Positions 53,252 through 63,217 are shown, counted from the stretch's first letter. The stretch: DNA of 64,000 nucleotides from Pseudomonadota bacterium (GCA_018816555.1 JAHIVT010000032.1:1-64000); one strand, 5' to 3'. Made by a program: numbers and translations. Notes: a model not told the origin generated them from the letters alone.

Positions 53252-54019
53252 TTAACGTAGAAAATCAAGGCCTGTTTCCGGCGAGGAAGCAGCGGCATCC
53301 TCGCGCCTTTCGCCGAGTCCCGCCTCATAGGCCTCGCGGCCCGCCTCCACCGCCAAGGCAAAGGCCCGGGCCATGCGCACCGGATCACCGGCCACGGCAA
53401 TGGCCGTATTGACCAGCACCGCGTCAGCGCCCATCTCCATGGCCTGGGCCGCATGGGAAGGGGCGCCGAGACCGGCATCCACCACCACCGGCACCCGGGC
53501 CTGCTCAATGATAATGGCAATCTGGAAGGCGGTGAGGATTCCCTGATTGGTGCCGATGGGGGAGCCCAGCGGCATGACCGCTGCCGCGCCGGCATCCTGC
53601 AGACGCAGGGCCAGTACCGGATCGGCGTTCATATAGGGCAGCACGATGAAGCCCTCCTTGACCAGTATCTCGGTTGCCTTCAGGGTTTCAATCGGATCGG
53701 GCAACAGGGTGCGGGGGTCCGGGGTCACCTCAAGCTTGAGCCACTCCCCGCCGCCGGCCGCCCTGGCCAGCCTGGCCAGACGCACTGCCTCCGCCGCGTC
53801 CCGCGCCCCAGAGGTGTTGGGCAGAAAGAGAAATTTCTTCCGGTCCAGGACACTCATGATGTCATCGGCGGGATTGGCCAGGTCCACCCGGCGCAATGCC
53901 ACGGTGACCATCTCGCAGCCTGAGGCGTCCAGGGCCTCCTTCATCACCTTGGGTGATGAAAATTTCCCCGTGCCACCGAAAAGACGGGACCTGAAAGTCC
54001 TGCCGGCAATGGTTAACAT
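53252..54019 (-). CDS. thiG: thiazole synthase
   Basis: 255 residues. A TIM barrel starting [20 protein letters not shown]. The Schiff-base Lys is in [18 protein letters not shown] (about residue 95), and [10 protein letters not shown] and the phosphate site follow. Combines dehydroglycine, 1-deoxyxylulose 5-phosphate and ThiS thiocarboxylate to form the thiazole. The start stands one base after the thiS stop. Confidence 0.95.
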   Translation of the reverse strand: MLTIAGRTFRSRLFGGTGKFSSPKVMKEALDASGCEMVTVALRRVDLANPADDIMSVLDRKKFLFLPNTSGARDAAEAVRLARLARAAGGGEWLKLEVTPDPRTLLPDPIETLKATEILVKEGFIVLPYMNADPVLALRLQDAGAAAVMPLGSPIGTNQGILTAFQIAIIIEQARVPVVVDAGLGAPSHAAQAMEMGADAVLVNTAIAVAGDPVRMARAFALAVEAGREAYEAGLGERREDAAASSPETGLDFLR

Positions 54020-54020
54020 G

Positions 54021-54224
54021 TCAACCGCCTCCTACAAAACGTATCAATTCCAGCCTGGCGCCCTCAGGCAGCACCAAGGTCTCGTACTCATCTCTTTTGA
54101 TGATGACCCCGTTGCATTCCACAAAAACCGTGTCAGGTTTGACGCCCAGTTCACTAAGAAAGGCGATAAGGGTGGTTTCCGGCCGGATCTCTTTTTTTTC
54201 ATCGTTACAGACAATCTGCATCAT
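54021..54224 (-). CDS. thiS: sulfur carrier protein ThiS
   Basis: 67 residues, ubiquitin-like, ending in the Gly-Gly tail (RFVGGG) that is adenylated and thiocarboxylated. Core residues [29 protein letters not shown] fit the beta-grasp. Its stop is one base before the thiG start, a tight coupling in the thi operon. Confidence 0.93.
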   Translation of the reverse strand: MMQIVCNDEKKEIRPETTLIAFLSELGVKPDTVFVECNGVIIKRDEYETLVLPEGARLELIRFVGGG

Positions 54225-54258
54225 AAATATAGCTCATGGCTGATGGCTCACATGGCGC

Positions 54259-54306
54259 AACAGCTTAACAACTTATTAACTTAACAACTCATCAGCTTAT
54301 CAGCTC
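54259..54306. repeat. six degenerate 8-bp tandem repeats (AACAACTT)
   Basis: Six octamers close to AACAACTT fill the gap between thiF and thiS and run to the thiF stop. Like the tracts at 15514, 21811 and 49742, it is a short-period repeat between genes. Confidence 0.7.
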
Positions 54307-55012
54307 ATTCGCTCTCTTCATCAACACCCAGCAGCAGGCGCAGCACCTGGTTGGCCTGATGATGGGCGGCAATGCCGACCCTGGGCGCCATGAGTCCCTG
54401 GTTGGGGCCAACCTCGGCCTCCCCGTCACCCACCAGGTAGACGCGGGGATGAATCCTGCGAGTGACAATGCGGTTATTGTCGCCAAAACCGGCCATGCCC
54501 GAGGCCCCCACAAAGCCAACCCCTTTCAGTGCAGTCAGGGCGACCCGCAGAGCGGCAGGCTTCATCACCGGATCGTCAAAACACTCCACCAGCACGTCCA
54601 CTCCCTGAAACAGCAGGGGGATGCGTTCTTCGCTCAGGCGTTCGTTAATGGTTTCCAGGCAGACGTAAGGATTGATCCGGAGGAGAGTGTCCCGCAGAGC
54701 CACAGTCTTTGGTAAGCCGATCTGGTCGGCAAAATAATACTGCCGATTGAGATTGCTCAGTTCCACTACATCATAATCGGCAAGCAGCAACTTGCCAATA
54801 CCTATTCTTACCAAAGCGACAGCCACCGCGGAACCAAGTCCGCCCAGCCCCATGACCCCTGCCACGCCTTTTTTTATGCGGGCCTGGATTTCCTCCCCGT
54901 GCCGCTCGGCCAGCACTGCAACAAATTCTTTCCTGTCAGGCACATTCTCCTCCAGCTTGAAATCAGATACATAATACGCCAAGGCGGTGAAAGCGACCTG
55001 TTTATCATACAT
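54305..55012 (-). CDS. thiF: ThiS adenylyltransferase ThiF-type protein
   Basis: About 235 residues. The E1-like core is GVAGVMGLGGLGSAVAVAL (ATP loop), then DYDVVELSNLNRQYYF, the ARG/Asn-rich adenylation segment, and VECFDDPVMKPAALRVAL. It activates the ThiS C-terminus by adenylation. No zinc Cys-x-x-Cys pair is seen at the end, as in the short ThiF types. The start is uncertain. An in-frame ATG at 55141 adds a hydrophobic stretch unlike the family, so the ATG at 55012 is chosen, although neither has a clear ribosome site. Confidence 0.8.
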   Translation of the reverse strand: MYDKQVAFTALAYYVSDFKLEENVPDRKEFVAVLAERHGEEIQARIKKGVAGVMGLGGLGSAVAVALVRIGIGKLLLADYDVVELSNLNRQYYFADQIGLPKTVALRDTLLRINPYVCLETINERLSEERIPLLFQGVDVLVECFDDPVMKPAALRVALTALKGVGFVGASGMAGFGDNNRIVTRRIHPRVYLVGDGEAEVGPNQGLMAPRVGIAAHHQANQVLRLLLGVDEESE

Positions 55013-55179
55013 TTTTGCATTTTTATACCAGGTTTTCGACAAAATGCCATGCAGGAAAAGAATAAGGCCTGGGCCGCAGGAGACGAAAACCGGCATGCCG
55101 GGGCCGCCCTGACCACTGGGAAAGGATTGAAAAGTTTGCACAACAAAACATCATGATTTGCGCTCAATATTTTTTTATT

Positions 55180-55209
55180 ATTGATCCCTTTTTAATTGAT
55201 CCCTTTTTA
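55180..55209. repeat. perfect 15-bp tandem duplication
   Basis: ATTGATCCCTTTTTA occurs twice back to back in the region upstream of thiF (the 500-base gap before iorA). No gene or TPP riboswitch was seen in that gap. Confidence 0.85.
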
Positions 55210-55513
55210 CTGGACAGGCAAGAGTGAATTATCTTCCGCCGCCGGCACAGATAGCCGCATTTACTTTTATTAACCCCGGCAGTGATGGACAAATCCTGGC
55301 AATCCATCCGAAATGTCAGCAGAATTTTCTCCAACCCATGACAAAGAAATAACACTGTCTCCAGAAGTATACACTTTTTACCCCTTTCTCCCCTTTCATT
55401 TGCTTGAACTTCCTTTATATCCATGATAAGTAGCATGGCAAAGTAACAATAAGACTGTGTCTGCGCCCTATCTGGACACTGCTGATTGAAACCGCTGAGG
55501 CAAGGAGAACCAC

Positions 55514-57328
55514 GTGACGAAAGTCAGCTCAAAAAATAAACAATGGCTGTCGGGCAACGAGGCGATTGCCCGTGCTGCATGGGAAGCCGGGGTAACTGTT
55601 GCATCAGGCTATCCGGGCACACCCTCCACCGAAATACTCGAGAATCTCTGCACTTATAAAGATGTCTATACCGAATGGGCGCCCAATGAAAAGGTTGCCC
55701 TGGAGGTCGGCATGGGGGCTTCCTTTGCCGGTGCCCGGGTGCTGGTCACCATGAAGCATGTTGGACTGAATGTGGCGGCCGACCCCCTGTTCACCGCCTC
55801 CTACACCGGCGTGCGCGGCGGCATCGTCATCATCACCGCCGATGACCCGGAGATGCACAGCTCGCAGAACGAACAGGACAACCGCCATTATGCCTATGCC
55901 GCCAAGCTTCCCATGCTGGAGCCGTCCGACCCGGCCGAAGCCCGGGAGATGCTCAAAAAGGCCTTTGAAATAAGCGAGGAATTCGACACCCCGGTGCTCT
56001 TCCGCACCACCACCCGGGTGGCCCATGTCAAGGGACTGGTCGCGACCGGCAAAAGGAAAAAGGGGCCGGTCGCGGTGGCTATCGAAAAGATGCCGGCTAA
56101 ATTTGTCATGCTGCCCGGCAACGCCCGGATGCGGCGCAGATCCATTGCCGAACGGATGGAAAAACTGGCTGCATTTGTCGAGACCTTTGCCGCTAACCGT
56201 ATTGACAAGGGCGATAAAAAAATTGGTTTCATCACCGGCGGCATCTCCTATCTCTATGTGAAGGAGGCCTTTCCCAAGGCCTCGGTGCTGAAAATCGCCA
56301 CCACCTGGCCGCTGCCCTTTAATAAGATCCGCGATTTCGCCGCCCAGGTGGATGAAGTCGTGATCGTGGAGGAGCTTGACCCCTTTCTCGAAACCCATAT
56401 CAAGGCCGCGGGCATTGCCTGCACCGGTAAAGACAAAATTCCGGCCATGGGCGAGCTCAATCCCTTTATCATCAAAAAAGCGCTGGGCCAGGAGATCGGC
56501 GACATCTTTGCGCCGGTGGATATCCCTCCCCGGCCGCCCAATATGTGCCCCGGCTGCCCGCACCGCGGGCTTTTCTACAATCTGGCCAAATATGACGTTT
56601 TTATTGCCGGCGATATCGGCTGCTACACTCTCGGCTTCCTGCCCCCCCTGTCCGCCATGGACTCCTGCGTCTGCATGGGCGCAAGTATCGGCGTGGCCCA
56701 CGGCATGGACAAGGCCCTGGGCGACAAGGCCCAAGGCAAGACCGTGGCGGTGATCGGCGACTCCACCTTCATGCACTCGGGCATCACCGGCCTGGTCAAC
56801 ATGGTTTACAACAAAAGCATGTCCACGGTCATCATTCTTGACAACCGCATTACCGCCATGACCGGCCACCAGGCGAACCCCGCCTCCGGCAGCACCATCA
56901 CCGGCGAGCCGGCCAATGCCGTTGATCTGACGGAGCTGTGCCGGGCCATCGGCGTCCAACACGTGCGCACCGTCAACCCGCACGACTTCAAGGAATGTAA
57001 AAAGGTCCTGAAAGAGGAGATAGAACGGCCCGAACCGTCCGTCATCATCGCCCAGGCACCCTGCGTTCTCCTGCCGGAGGAACGCAGACGCCCCAAAACG
57101 CCGCTTACCACCATACTGGACAACTGCACCGGCTGCGGCACCTGCGTCCGCCTGGGCTGCCCGGCCATCAACTGGGTGCCGCTCACCGCCGCCGAGGCCA
57201 AAAAAATGGGGAAAAAGGAAAAACAAAAGGGATATGCCCGCATCAGCGTTGAGATGTGCAATGGCTGCGGCCAGTGTCTGGCGGTCTGTAAATTCAAGGC
57301 CATTGGCAAAGCGGAGGATAATAAATGA
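55514..57328 (+). CDS. iorA: indolepyruvate ferredoxin oxidoreductase alpha subunit
   Basis: 604 residues. Oxidatively decarboxylates aryl pyruvates to aryl-acetyl-CoA, reducing ferredoxin. Pyruvate-binding domain first (SGYPGTPSTEILE), a middle domain, then the TPP domain with the CPGCPHRG and VIGDSTFMHSGITGLVN segment. The C-terminus has two 4Fe-4S motifs: CTGCGTCVRLGCP and CNGCGQCLAVCK. GTG start at 55514 with AAGGAG 6 bases before. The stop overlaps iorB by four bases. The operon continues with an aryl-CoA ligase. Confidence 0.95.
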   Translation: MTKVSSKNKQWLSGNEAIARAAWEAGVTVASGYPGTPSTEILENLCTYKDVYTEWAPNEKVALEVGMGASFAGARVLVTMKHVGLNVAADPLFTASYTGVRGGIVIITADDPEMHSSQNEQDNRHYAYAAKLPMLEPSDPAEAREMLKKAFEISEEFDTPVLFRTTTRVAHVKGLVATGKRKKGPVAVAIEKMPAKFVMLPGNARMRRRSIAERMEKLAAFVETFAANRIDKGDKKIGFITGGISYLYVKEAFPKASVLKIATTWPLPFNKIRDFAAQVDEVVIVEELDPFLETHIKAAGIACTGKDKIPAMGELNPFIIKKALGQEIGDIFAPVDIPPRPPNMCPGCPHRGLFYNLAKYDVFIAGDIGCYTLGFLPPLSAMDSCVCMGASIGVAHGMDKALGDKAQGKTVAVIGDSTFMHSGITGLVNMVYNKSMSTVIILDNRITAMTGHQANPASGSTITGEPANAVDLTELCRAIGVQHVRTVNPHDFKECKKVLKEEIERPEPSVIIAQAPCVLLPEERRRPKTPLTTILDNCTGCGTCVRLGCPAINWVPLTAAEAKKMGKKEKQKGYARISVEMCNGCGQCLAVCKFKAIGKAEDNK

Positions 57329-57903
57329 TACCAAGCGGAAACATACTTTTTTGCGGGGTTGGCGGCCAGGGCATACTGCTGGCCAGCGAGATCACCGCCT
57401 TTGCCCTGCTTGAATGCGGCCTGGATGCCAAGAAAAGCGAGGTGCACGGCATGGCCCAGCGCGGCGGTTCGGTTGTCGCCCACCTCCGCTATGGGAAAAA
57501 GGTCTACTCACCGCTCATCGATCCAGGCCAGGCGGACTTCGTTGTGGCCTTTGAAACCATGGAAGCAGTACGCTATCTGCCTTTTTTGCATAAGGACAGC
57601 AAGGTGATCGTCAATACCCACCAGATTGCTCCGCCGGCTGTTGCCACCGGTAAAATGGTTTATCCGACCGATTTATTGTCCCAGCTAACCAGCCGCAACA
57701 TATCGGTCTTTCCTTTGGACGGTTTCAGCATTGCAAAAAAAGTGGGAGAAATCAGGACGGCAAACCTGGTGCTGGTAGGAGCGCTCTCTACCTTTCTGCC
57801 GGTTGCTGAAGATGTTTTTCTTGAGGTGCTGCAAAAAAGGATCCCCAGAAAACTTGATGAAAACATTGCGGCCTTCAAGGAGGGACGCACGATCACGGCA
57901 TAG
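57325..57903 (+). CDS. iorB: indolepyruvate ferredoxin oxidoreductase beta subunit
   Basis: 192 residues, the gamma-type partner of Ior[21 protein letters not shown], then [22 protein letters not shown]. The start overlaps the iorA stop (ATGA). It completes the oxidoreductase heterodimer, which acts on transaminated aromatic or branched amino acids. The ligase gene follows after 32 bases. Confidence 0.95.
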   Translation: MIPSGNILFCGVGGQGILLASEITAFALLECGLDAKKSEVHGMAQRGGSVVAHLRYGKKVYSPLIDPGQADFVVAFETMEAVRYLPFLHKDSKVIVNTHQIAPPAVATGKMVYPTDLLSQLTSRNISVFPLDGFSIAKKVGEIRTANLVLVGALSTFLPVAEDVFLEVLQKRIPRKLDENIAAFKEGRTITA

Positions 57904-57935
57904 CATGCAATGCCATTTTTTTTGGAGAGGGAACA

Positions 57936-59237
57936 ATGATCTATAACGAGGAATATGAAACATTGCCAAGGGAGGCGCTGGAGGCCCTGCAGCTGAAAAG
58001 ACTGCAGTCCCAGATCGAAAGGATCTATGCCAGAGTCCCCTACTACCGGGCCAAAATGGATGAATCCGGCGTGGCGCCGGGTGATATCAAAACCCTGGCC
58101 GATATCAGCAAGCTCCCCTTTACCACCAAGGAGGATCTGCGCAAGAATTATCCCTTCGGACTTTTCACCGTGCCGCTGGAAAGGGTGGTGCGCATCCACG
58201 CCTCTTCCGGCACCACCGGTCAGCCCACCGTTGTCGGCTATACCAAACGGGACATCGCCATCTGGGCTGAACTGATGGCGCGCTGTCTGACCGCTGCCGG
58301 GGCGACCCAGAAGGACATCATCCACAACGCTTACGGCTACGGACTATTCACCGGCGGCCTGGGCGCCCATTACGGCGCGGAAAATCTGGGCGCCACCGTG
58401 ATCCCTGTCTCCGGCGGCAACACCAAGCGCCAGATCATGCTCATGCGTGACTTCCGCTCCACCGTGCTGCTCTGCACCCCATCCTATGCCCTGAACCTGG
58501 CCGAGGCCATGGTGGATATGGGTATGGATCCCAAAGAGATGGCTCTCAAGGTCGGGGTCTTCGGGGCCGAGCCGTGGAGTGAAAATATGCGGGAGGAGAT
58601 CGAAAAGCAACTGGGCATCAAGGCCATTGACATTTATGGTCTGAGTGAGATAATCGGACCTGGCGTGGCCATTGAATGCGTGGAGGAGCAAAAAGGCCTC
58701 CACATCATGGAAGATCACTTCCTGCCGGAGATCGTGCATCCCGAGACCTTTGAGCCCCTGCCCCTTGGCGAGAAGGGGGAACTGGTATTCACCACCCTGA
58801 CCAAAGAGGCCTTTCCGCTCATCCGTTACCGCACCAAGGATTTCTCTCGACTGATCACCGCTCCCTGCTCCTGCGCCCGGACATTCTACCGCATGGAGAA
58901 GATTACCGGTCGTTCCGATGATATGCTGATCATCCGCGGGGTTAACGTCTTTCCATCCCAGATTGAGCATGTACTGATCAGCATCGAGGGTGTGGAGCCC
59001 CATTACCAGATCATTGTCCAGAGGGAAGGCACCCTGGACACCATGGAGGTCCAGGTTGAGGTCAGCGACAGCATCTTTTCAGACGAGGTTAAAACCCTGG
59101 AAGGACTGACCAAAAAAATCCAGAATGAGATCAAGGATCTGCTCGGTGTGAGCTGCAAGGTGAAACTTGTTGAACCGAAATCGATCCAGCGCAGTGAGGG
59201 CAAGGCAAAAAGGGTCATTGATAAGCGAAAGATCTAA
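57936..59237 (+). CDS. paaK: phenylacetate-CoA ligase family protein
   Basis: 433 residues. AMP-binding motif [16 protein letters not shown] near residue 90, then [20 protein letters not shown], and [22 protein letters not shown], all typical of PaaK. Activates aryl acetates to CoA thioesters with ATP, or runs in reverse to yield ATP from the acyl-CoA that IorAB makes. The second is attractive in an anaerobe but is inference. A strong GGAGAGGG site precedes it. Confidence 0.92.
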   Translation: MIYNEEYETLPREALEALQLKRLQSQIERIYARVPYYRAKMDESGVAPGDIKTLADISKLPFTTKEDLRKNYPFGLFTVPLERVVRIHASSGTTGQPTVVGYTKRDIAIWAELMARCLTAAGATQKDIIHNAYGYGLFTGGLGAHYGAENLGATVIPVSGGNTKRQIMLMRDFRSTVLLCTPSYALNLAEAMVDMGMDPKEMALKVGVFGAEPWSENMREEIEKQLGIKAIDIYGLSEIIGPGVAIECVEEQKGLHIMEDHFLPEIVHPETFEPLPLGEKGELVFTTLTKEAFPLIRYRTKDFSRLITAPCSCARTFYRMEKITGRSDDMLIIRGVNVFPSQIEHVLISIEGVEPHYQIIVQREGTLDTMEVQVEVSDSIFSDEVKTLEGLTKKIQNEIKDLLGVSCKVKLVEPKSIQRSEGKAKRVIDKRKI

Positions 59238-59400
59238 AGGCTTTTGCAATAACACCTCCATTTGAGCACAAGGCATCTTCTAAGCCGTGGTTCAAAAATT
59301 ACTGTAACATTAGAAATACTGTAAACGGCATAAGGGGCCGTAACGAAATGGCTGGAAAAGCAATGATTATTTCTTAACGCCCCTTAAAAGCGAGGAACCT

Positions 59401-59832
59401 ATGAAAGTTGAACAGATAGCGATTTTTTTGGAAAACAGATCAGGACGACTGGCGGAAATAACCGGGATTCTGGCGGAAAAAGGCATTAACATCCGCGCCA
59501 TGTCCCTGGCCGACACCTCGGATTTCGGTATTCTGCGGCTGATTGTCAATGATACGGAAAACGCACGCAAAGAGTTGAAAGAAAAAGGGTTTACCGTCGG
59601 CACCACCAGTGTGGTGGTGGTCGAGGTGAAGGATAAACCGGGCGGACTGGCCAATGTCCTGCAGATCATCAAAAAAGCTGATTTAAATATTGAGTATATG
59701 TATGCCTTTACGCAAAAAAGCGGCGAGACGGGACTTATTATCTTCCGCTTTGAAAAAGTCGATGCCGCCATTGACGTCCTGATTAAGGCAGGTATCAGAC
59801 TGCTGTCCGGGGAAGAGGTTTATGCTATCTAA
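59401..59832 (+). CDS. ACT domain protein, tandem
   Basis: 143 residues made of two ACT domains: about 1-70 (QIAIFLENRSGRLAEITGILAEKGINIRAMSL) and about 72-143 (VVVVEVKDKPGGLANVLQIIKKADLNIEYMY). Such small proteins bind amino acids and are often coded next to phenylacetate-CoA ligase and branched-chain amino-acid transporters, a pairing seen here. It could sense the amino acids that the neighbours import and degrade. GCGAGGAA precedes the start. Confidence 0.9.
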   Translation: MKVEQIAIFLENRSGRLAEITGILAEKGINIRAMSLADTSDFGILRLIVNDTENARKELKEKGFTVGTTSVVVVEVKDKPGGLANVLQIIKKADLNIEYMYAFTQKSGETGLIIFRFEKVDAAIDVLIKAGIRLLSGEEVYAI

Positions 59833-59865
59833 CTAGCTTCACTACTAAATGAAAAGGAGATGAAC

Positions 59866-61029
59866 ATGAAGAGATTTTTTCTTTCCACCGTTACCCTTCT
59901 TGCTCTGTGGGCAATGGCAAGCTTTTTTACCATGCCTACTGCTGCCCAGGCAAAGACGATCAAAGTTGGTGCAATTCTTGCTGAAAGCGGCGGCGCGTCG
60001 TTTCTCGGCGGCCCGGAGGCCAGAACCATCAAGATGCTGGCGGATAAAATTAATGCCGATGGCGGCATTAATGGCGACACCATCGAACTGATCATCAAGG
60101 ACTCCGGCGGCAATCCGGAAAAGGCCATCTCCTTCGCCAAACAGCTTATCGAAGAGGATAAGGTGCTGGCTATCCTCGGACCGTCCACCAGCGGCGAGAC
60201 CATGAGCATCAAAAAGATCTGTGAGGACGGCAAAACCATTCTCCTCTCCTGCGCGGCTGCTGAGGTTATCGTTAATCCCGTCGGTAAATATGTCTTTAAA
60301 ACCCCCCAAAAAGACAGCTATGCCGTCAAAAAAATCTATATGGAAATGAACAAGATGGGCATTTCCAAAATTGCCGTTCTGGCCGGCAACACCGGTTTCG
60401 GCAAGGCAGGCAAGGAACAGCTTGAGGCCATTGCCCCTGAATTCGGCATCGAGATTCTGGCGGCCGAGGTTTATGACAAAGCGGCCACCGATCTCAGCGC
60501 CGTTATTGCCAAAATCAGCGCCAACAAGGATATACAGGCTGTAGTCAACTGGTCCATCGTCCCTGCCCAGGCCATTGTCGCTAAAAACATCCGCCAGGCC
60601 GGCTGGAATGTACCCATTTTCCAGAGCCATGGTTTTGGCAACATCAAGTATGTTGAGGCCGCAGGCGTTGCAGCTGAAGGTATTATCTTCCCTGCCGGCC
60701 GCCTGCTGGTAGCCAACACCCTGCCTAATGACGACCCCCAGAAAAATGTCCTGATCCAGTACAGGAATGAATATGAGGCGACATTCAAGGAACCGGCCAG
60801 CACCTTCGGCGGCCACGGCTACGATGCCATCATGATCCTTGCTGAAGCTATTAAAAAAGCCGGCAGCACCGACCCGGAGAAAGTGCGTGATGCCATTGAA
60901 AACCTGAAAGGCTTTGTCGGCACCGGCGGCATCTTCAACTTCAGTCCCGAAGACCACAACGGCCTTGATATTGATTCTTTTGCCATGCTGACCGTCAAAG
61001 ACGGCAAGTTTGCTCTGTATACCAAGTAA
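59866..61029 (+). CDS. livK: branched-chain amino-acid ABC transporter substrate-binding protein
   Basis: 387 residues. The ATG at 59866 is chosen because AAGGAG stands 6 bases before it. An ATG two codons earlier directly abuts that site. Signal peptide to about residue 29 (MPTAAQA), then the periplasmic type I fold: IKVGAILAESGGASFLGGPEARTIKMLADKIN, AILGPSTSGETMS, and a C-terminal FGGHGYDAIMILAEAIKKAG. Binds amino acids such as Leu, Ile, Val or aromatic ones. Followed by a MITE-like repeat and a terminator before the permease genes. Confidence 0.93.
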   Translation: MKRFFLSTVTLLALWAMASFFTMPTAAQAKTIKVGAILAESGGASFLGGPEARTIKMLADKINADGGINGDTIELIIKDSGGNPEKAISFAKQLIEEDKVLAILGPSTSGETMSIKKICEDGKTILLSCAAAEVIVNPVGKYVFKTPQKDSYAVKKIYMEMNKMGISKIAVLAGNTGFGKAGKEQLEAIAPEFGIEILAAEVYDKAATDLSAVIAKISANKDIQAVVNWSIVPAQAIVAKNIRQAGWNVPIFQSHGFGNIKYVEAAGVAAEGIIFPAGRLLVANTLPNDDPQKNVLIQYRNEYEATFKEPASTFGGHGYDAIMILAEAIKKAGSTDPEKVRDAIENLKGFVGTGGIFNFSPEDHNGLDIDSFAMLTVKDGKFALYTK

Positions 61030-61033
61030 CTGA

Positions 61034-61142
61034 AATTTGATGGCTTCGTAAAAAGTCCTGGCAACGAATTTTCGTGACGATAAATCAAGTAGTTGTCATG
61101 CACTGTACGGCTGTCGAAGGGGTTTTTACGAGACAGTCAAAT
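61034..61142. repeat. MITE-like repeat, copy 2
   Basis: About 109 bases with inverted ends (TTTGATGGCTTCGTAAAAAG on the left, and TTTTTACGAGACAGTCAAA on the right). It shares the inner block CACTGTACGGCTGTCGA with copy 1 at 4061-4190. It lies 4 bases after the livK stop. Confidence 0.8.
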
Positions 61143-61154
61143 CTTACAGATGTG

Positions 61155-61193
61155 AAAAAGGGGAGTGCCTGAAAACAGGCAATCCCCTTTTTT
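61155..61193 (+). terminator. rho-independent terminator after livK
   Basis: A long stem (AAAAAGGGGAgTGCCTG pairs with CAGGCAaTCCCCTTTTT) with a 4-base A loop is followed by a T-run. It lies between livK and livH, so it should lower permease transcription relative to the binding protein. Confidence 0.88.
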
Positions 61194-61240
61194 CTACCTG
61201 CAACCAAGGAGAGCTCTGCTTTTCCGGATCTGATGCACCA

Positions 61241-62131
61241 ATGACATCGCAACTTTTTATTCAATATCTCTTTGCCGGGATAACCTATGGCAGCATTTAC
61301 GCAATTGTGGCCATAGGCTTTAATATCATCTACAACACCACCGGCATCATCAATTTTGCCCAGGGCGAGTTTGTCATGCTGGGCGGCATGATTGCCATCT
61401 CACTGCATGCCATGCTGCCCCTGCCGCTGGCCATCGGCCTGGCGGTGATCATTACCATGATCATCGGCGCCCTGATTGAAATAATCTTTATCCGCTGGCT
61501 GAAGAATCCCTCCGTTCTGCGTATGATCATCATCACCATCGGTCTCTCCATTCTGATCAGGGAAGGCGCGCTGCACATCTGGGGTGAAGGAGTGCGCTCC
61601 CTGCCCTATTTCAACGGCAATGAGATCTCCACCCTCCGCATCATGGGCACTAACATATCACCCCAGGTGTTGTGGGTGATCGGGTCCTGCTCTGTCATTG
61701 TCGCGCTGCTCAGTCTTTTTTTCAAATTCACCTCCCTGGGACAAGAAATGCGGGCATGCGCGGCAAACCGACTGGCTGCCACCCTGTGCGGTATCAGCAC
61801 GAAAAACATGGTGACCTTTTCCTTCATGCTCAGCGCAGGAATTGGCGCGCTGGCCGGCTGTGTGGTCTCCCCCATTACCTATACCCAGTATGACGGCGGC
61901 ACTCCCCTGGCAATCAAAGGATTCACCGTGGCGGTGCTGGGCGGCCTGGGCAACAGCATGGCAGCCGTCATCGCCGGCCTGCTGCTGGGCATTATCGAGG
62001 CGTTCAGTGTATCTGTTGTCCCGCTGGCTTTCCAGGATGCCATTTCCATCGCCCTGCTGCTCACCATCCTCTTTATCCGTCCCCATGGGCTATTCGGCAG
62101 CAAAGAGGCGGCAGGATTAAAGGAATTCTGA
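61241..62131 (+). CDS. livH: branched-chain amino-acid ABC permease
   Basis: 296 residues, about eight spans. It opens LFIQYLFAGITYGSIYAIVAIGFNIIYNTTGIINFAQGEFVMLGGM, the standard LivH start, and has the ATPase-contact loop AMRACAANRLAATLCGIS near the middle (the EAA-like loop, here EMRACAANR). The stop shares bases with the livM start (TGATG). Confidence 0.95.
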   Translation: MTSQLFIQYLFAGITYGSIYAIVAIGFNIIYNTTGIINFAQGEFVMLGGMIAISLHAMLPLPLAIGLAVIITMIIGALIEIIFIRWLKNPSVLRMIIITIGLSILIREGALHIWGEGVRSLPYFNGNEISTLRIMGTNISPQVLWVIGSCSVIVALLSLFFKFTSLGQEMRACAANRLAATLCGISTKNMVTFSFMLSAGIGALAGCVVSPITYTQYDGGTPLAIKGFTVAVLGGLGNSMAAVIAGLLLGIIEAFSVSVVPLAFQDAISIALLLTILFIRPHGLFGSKEAAGLKEF

Positions 62132-63195
62132 TGAAGACCCGCAAATATTTTCCCATCTTCGTGCTGGGGCTGGTTCTTGCCGGTATTCAGCAGCTCACCC
62201 AGATGACGGGAACGGTTTACTATCTTACCCAGATGACCATGACCACCTACTATGCGCTGCTCATTATCGGGCTCTGCCTGGTAATGGGTTATGCCGGCCA
62301 GATCTCCCTGGGCCATGCCGGCTTCTTTGCCATCGGCGGCTATACCTCCGCCGTGCTGACCACATATGACCTGACACCATTGCTGAACAACGGCAACAGT
62401 TTCATCAGCCTTCTTTCCGCCTCCGGACTGCTGGTTTCCCGCGAAAACCTTTACGGCGAGGCACTGCTCTCGGTGAACCCGTGGATTGCCTGTATTACCG
62501 CCATCATCGTCACCGTGGTGATCGCCTTTCTCATCGGCATTCCGGTGTTGAAACTCAAGGGACACTACCTGGCCATGGCCACCCTGGGTTTCGGCATCAT
62601 CATCTTCCGGGTAGTGCTTGCCACTGAAATCTTCGGTGAAGCAGACGGCATATCCGATGTACCAGGCTTTCCCCTGTTTCCCGGCATCATTGTCAACGGC
62701 GATTTCAGCAACCGGGTCCAGAACTATTACATTGCCTGTATTCTCTTAATCATCGGTTTTATTTTGCTGCAGAACCTTATCGATTCACGGGTCGGCAGGG
62801 CACTGCGAGCTATCCATGGATCAGAAGAGGCGGCCAACGCCATGGGGGTGAATACCTCACGCTACAAACTCTACACCTTTGTCTTAAGCGCTGTTTTTGC
62901 CGCCATTGCCGGCATCTTTCTTACTCACTACAACGGCGGTATCGGACCTTCAGAGGCCGGCATCATGAAGTCGGTTCGCTACGTGGCCATTGTCGCCATA
63001 GGCGGCATGGCAAATCTGTGGGGAGCACTGATCATGGCTGCCCTGCTCAATTTCCTCTCCCTGCGGGGAATGTTCGGCTCCTATGATGATGCGGTTTTCG
63101 GTGCCATTCTCATCATCATCATGCTTTTTGCTCCCCATGGTGTGTTACGGCTGCCACTCTGGCATTTTTTCAAAAAATCTTCGAGCAACACCTGA
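62131..63195 (+). CDS. livM: branched-chain amino-acid ABC permease
   Basis: 354 residues, about nine spans, with LCLVMGYAGQISLGHAGFFAIGGYTSA, HYLAMATLGFGIIIF and the coupling loop GRALRAIHGSEEAANAMGVN, all LivM hallmarks. It forms the heterodimeric channel with LivH. Start overlaps the livH stop. Confidence 0.95.
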   Translation: MKTRKYFPIFVLGLVLAGIQQLTQMTGTVYYLTQMTMTTYYALLIIGLCLVMGYAGQISLGHAGFFAIGGYTSAVLTTYDLTPLLNNGNSFISLLSASGLLVSRENLYGEALLSVNPWIACITAIIVTVVIAFLIGIPVLKLKGHYLAMATLGFGIIIFRVVLATEIFGEADGISDVPGFPLFPGIIVNGDFSNRVQNYYIACILLIIGFILLQNLIDSRVGRALRAIHGSEEAANAMGVNTSRYKLYTFVLSAVFAAIAGIFLTHYNGGIGPSEAGIMKSVRYVAIVAIGGMANLWGALIMAALLNFLSLRGMFGSYDDAVFGAILIIIMLFAPHGVLRLPLWHFFKKSSSNT

Positions 63196-63217
63196 ACCGG
63201 ATGCAAGGTTATCTGCG

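Noticed and set aside
55013..55513. Possible TPP riboswitch ahead of the thi operon
   Set aside because: The region was read on the minus strand for the conserved TPP aptamer blocks and none was found. Only the 15-bp duplication stands out.
55604..57334. 576-residue open frame antisense to iorA
   Set aside because: It is the mirror of a clear iorA gene with intact iron-sulfur and TPP motifs on the other strand.
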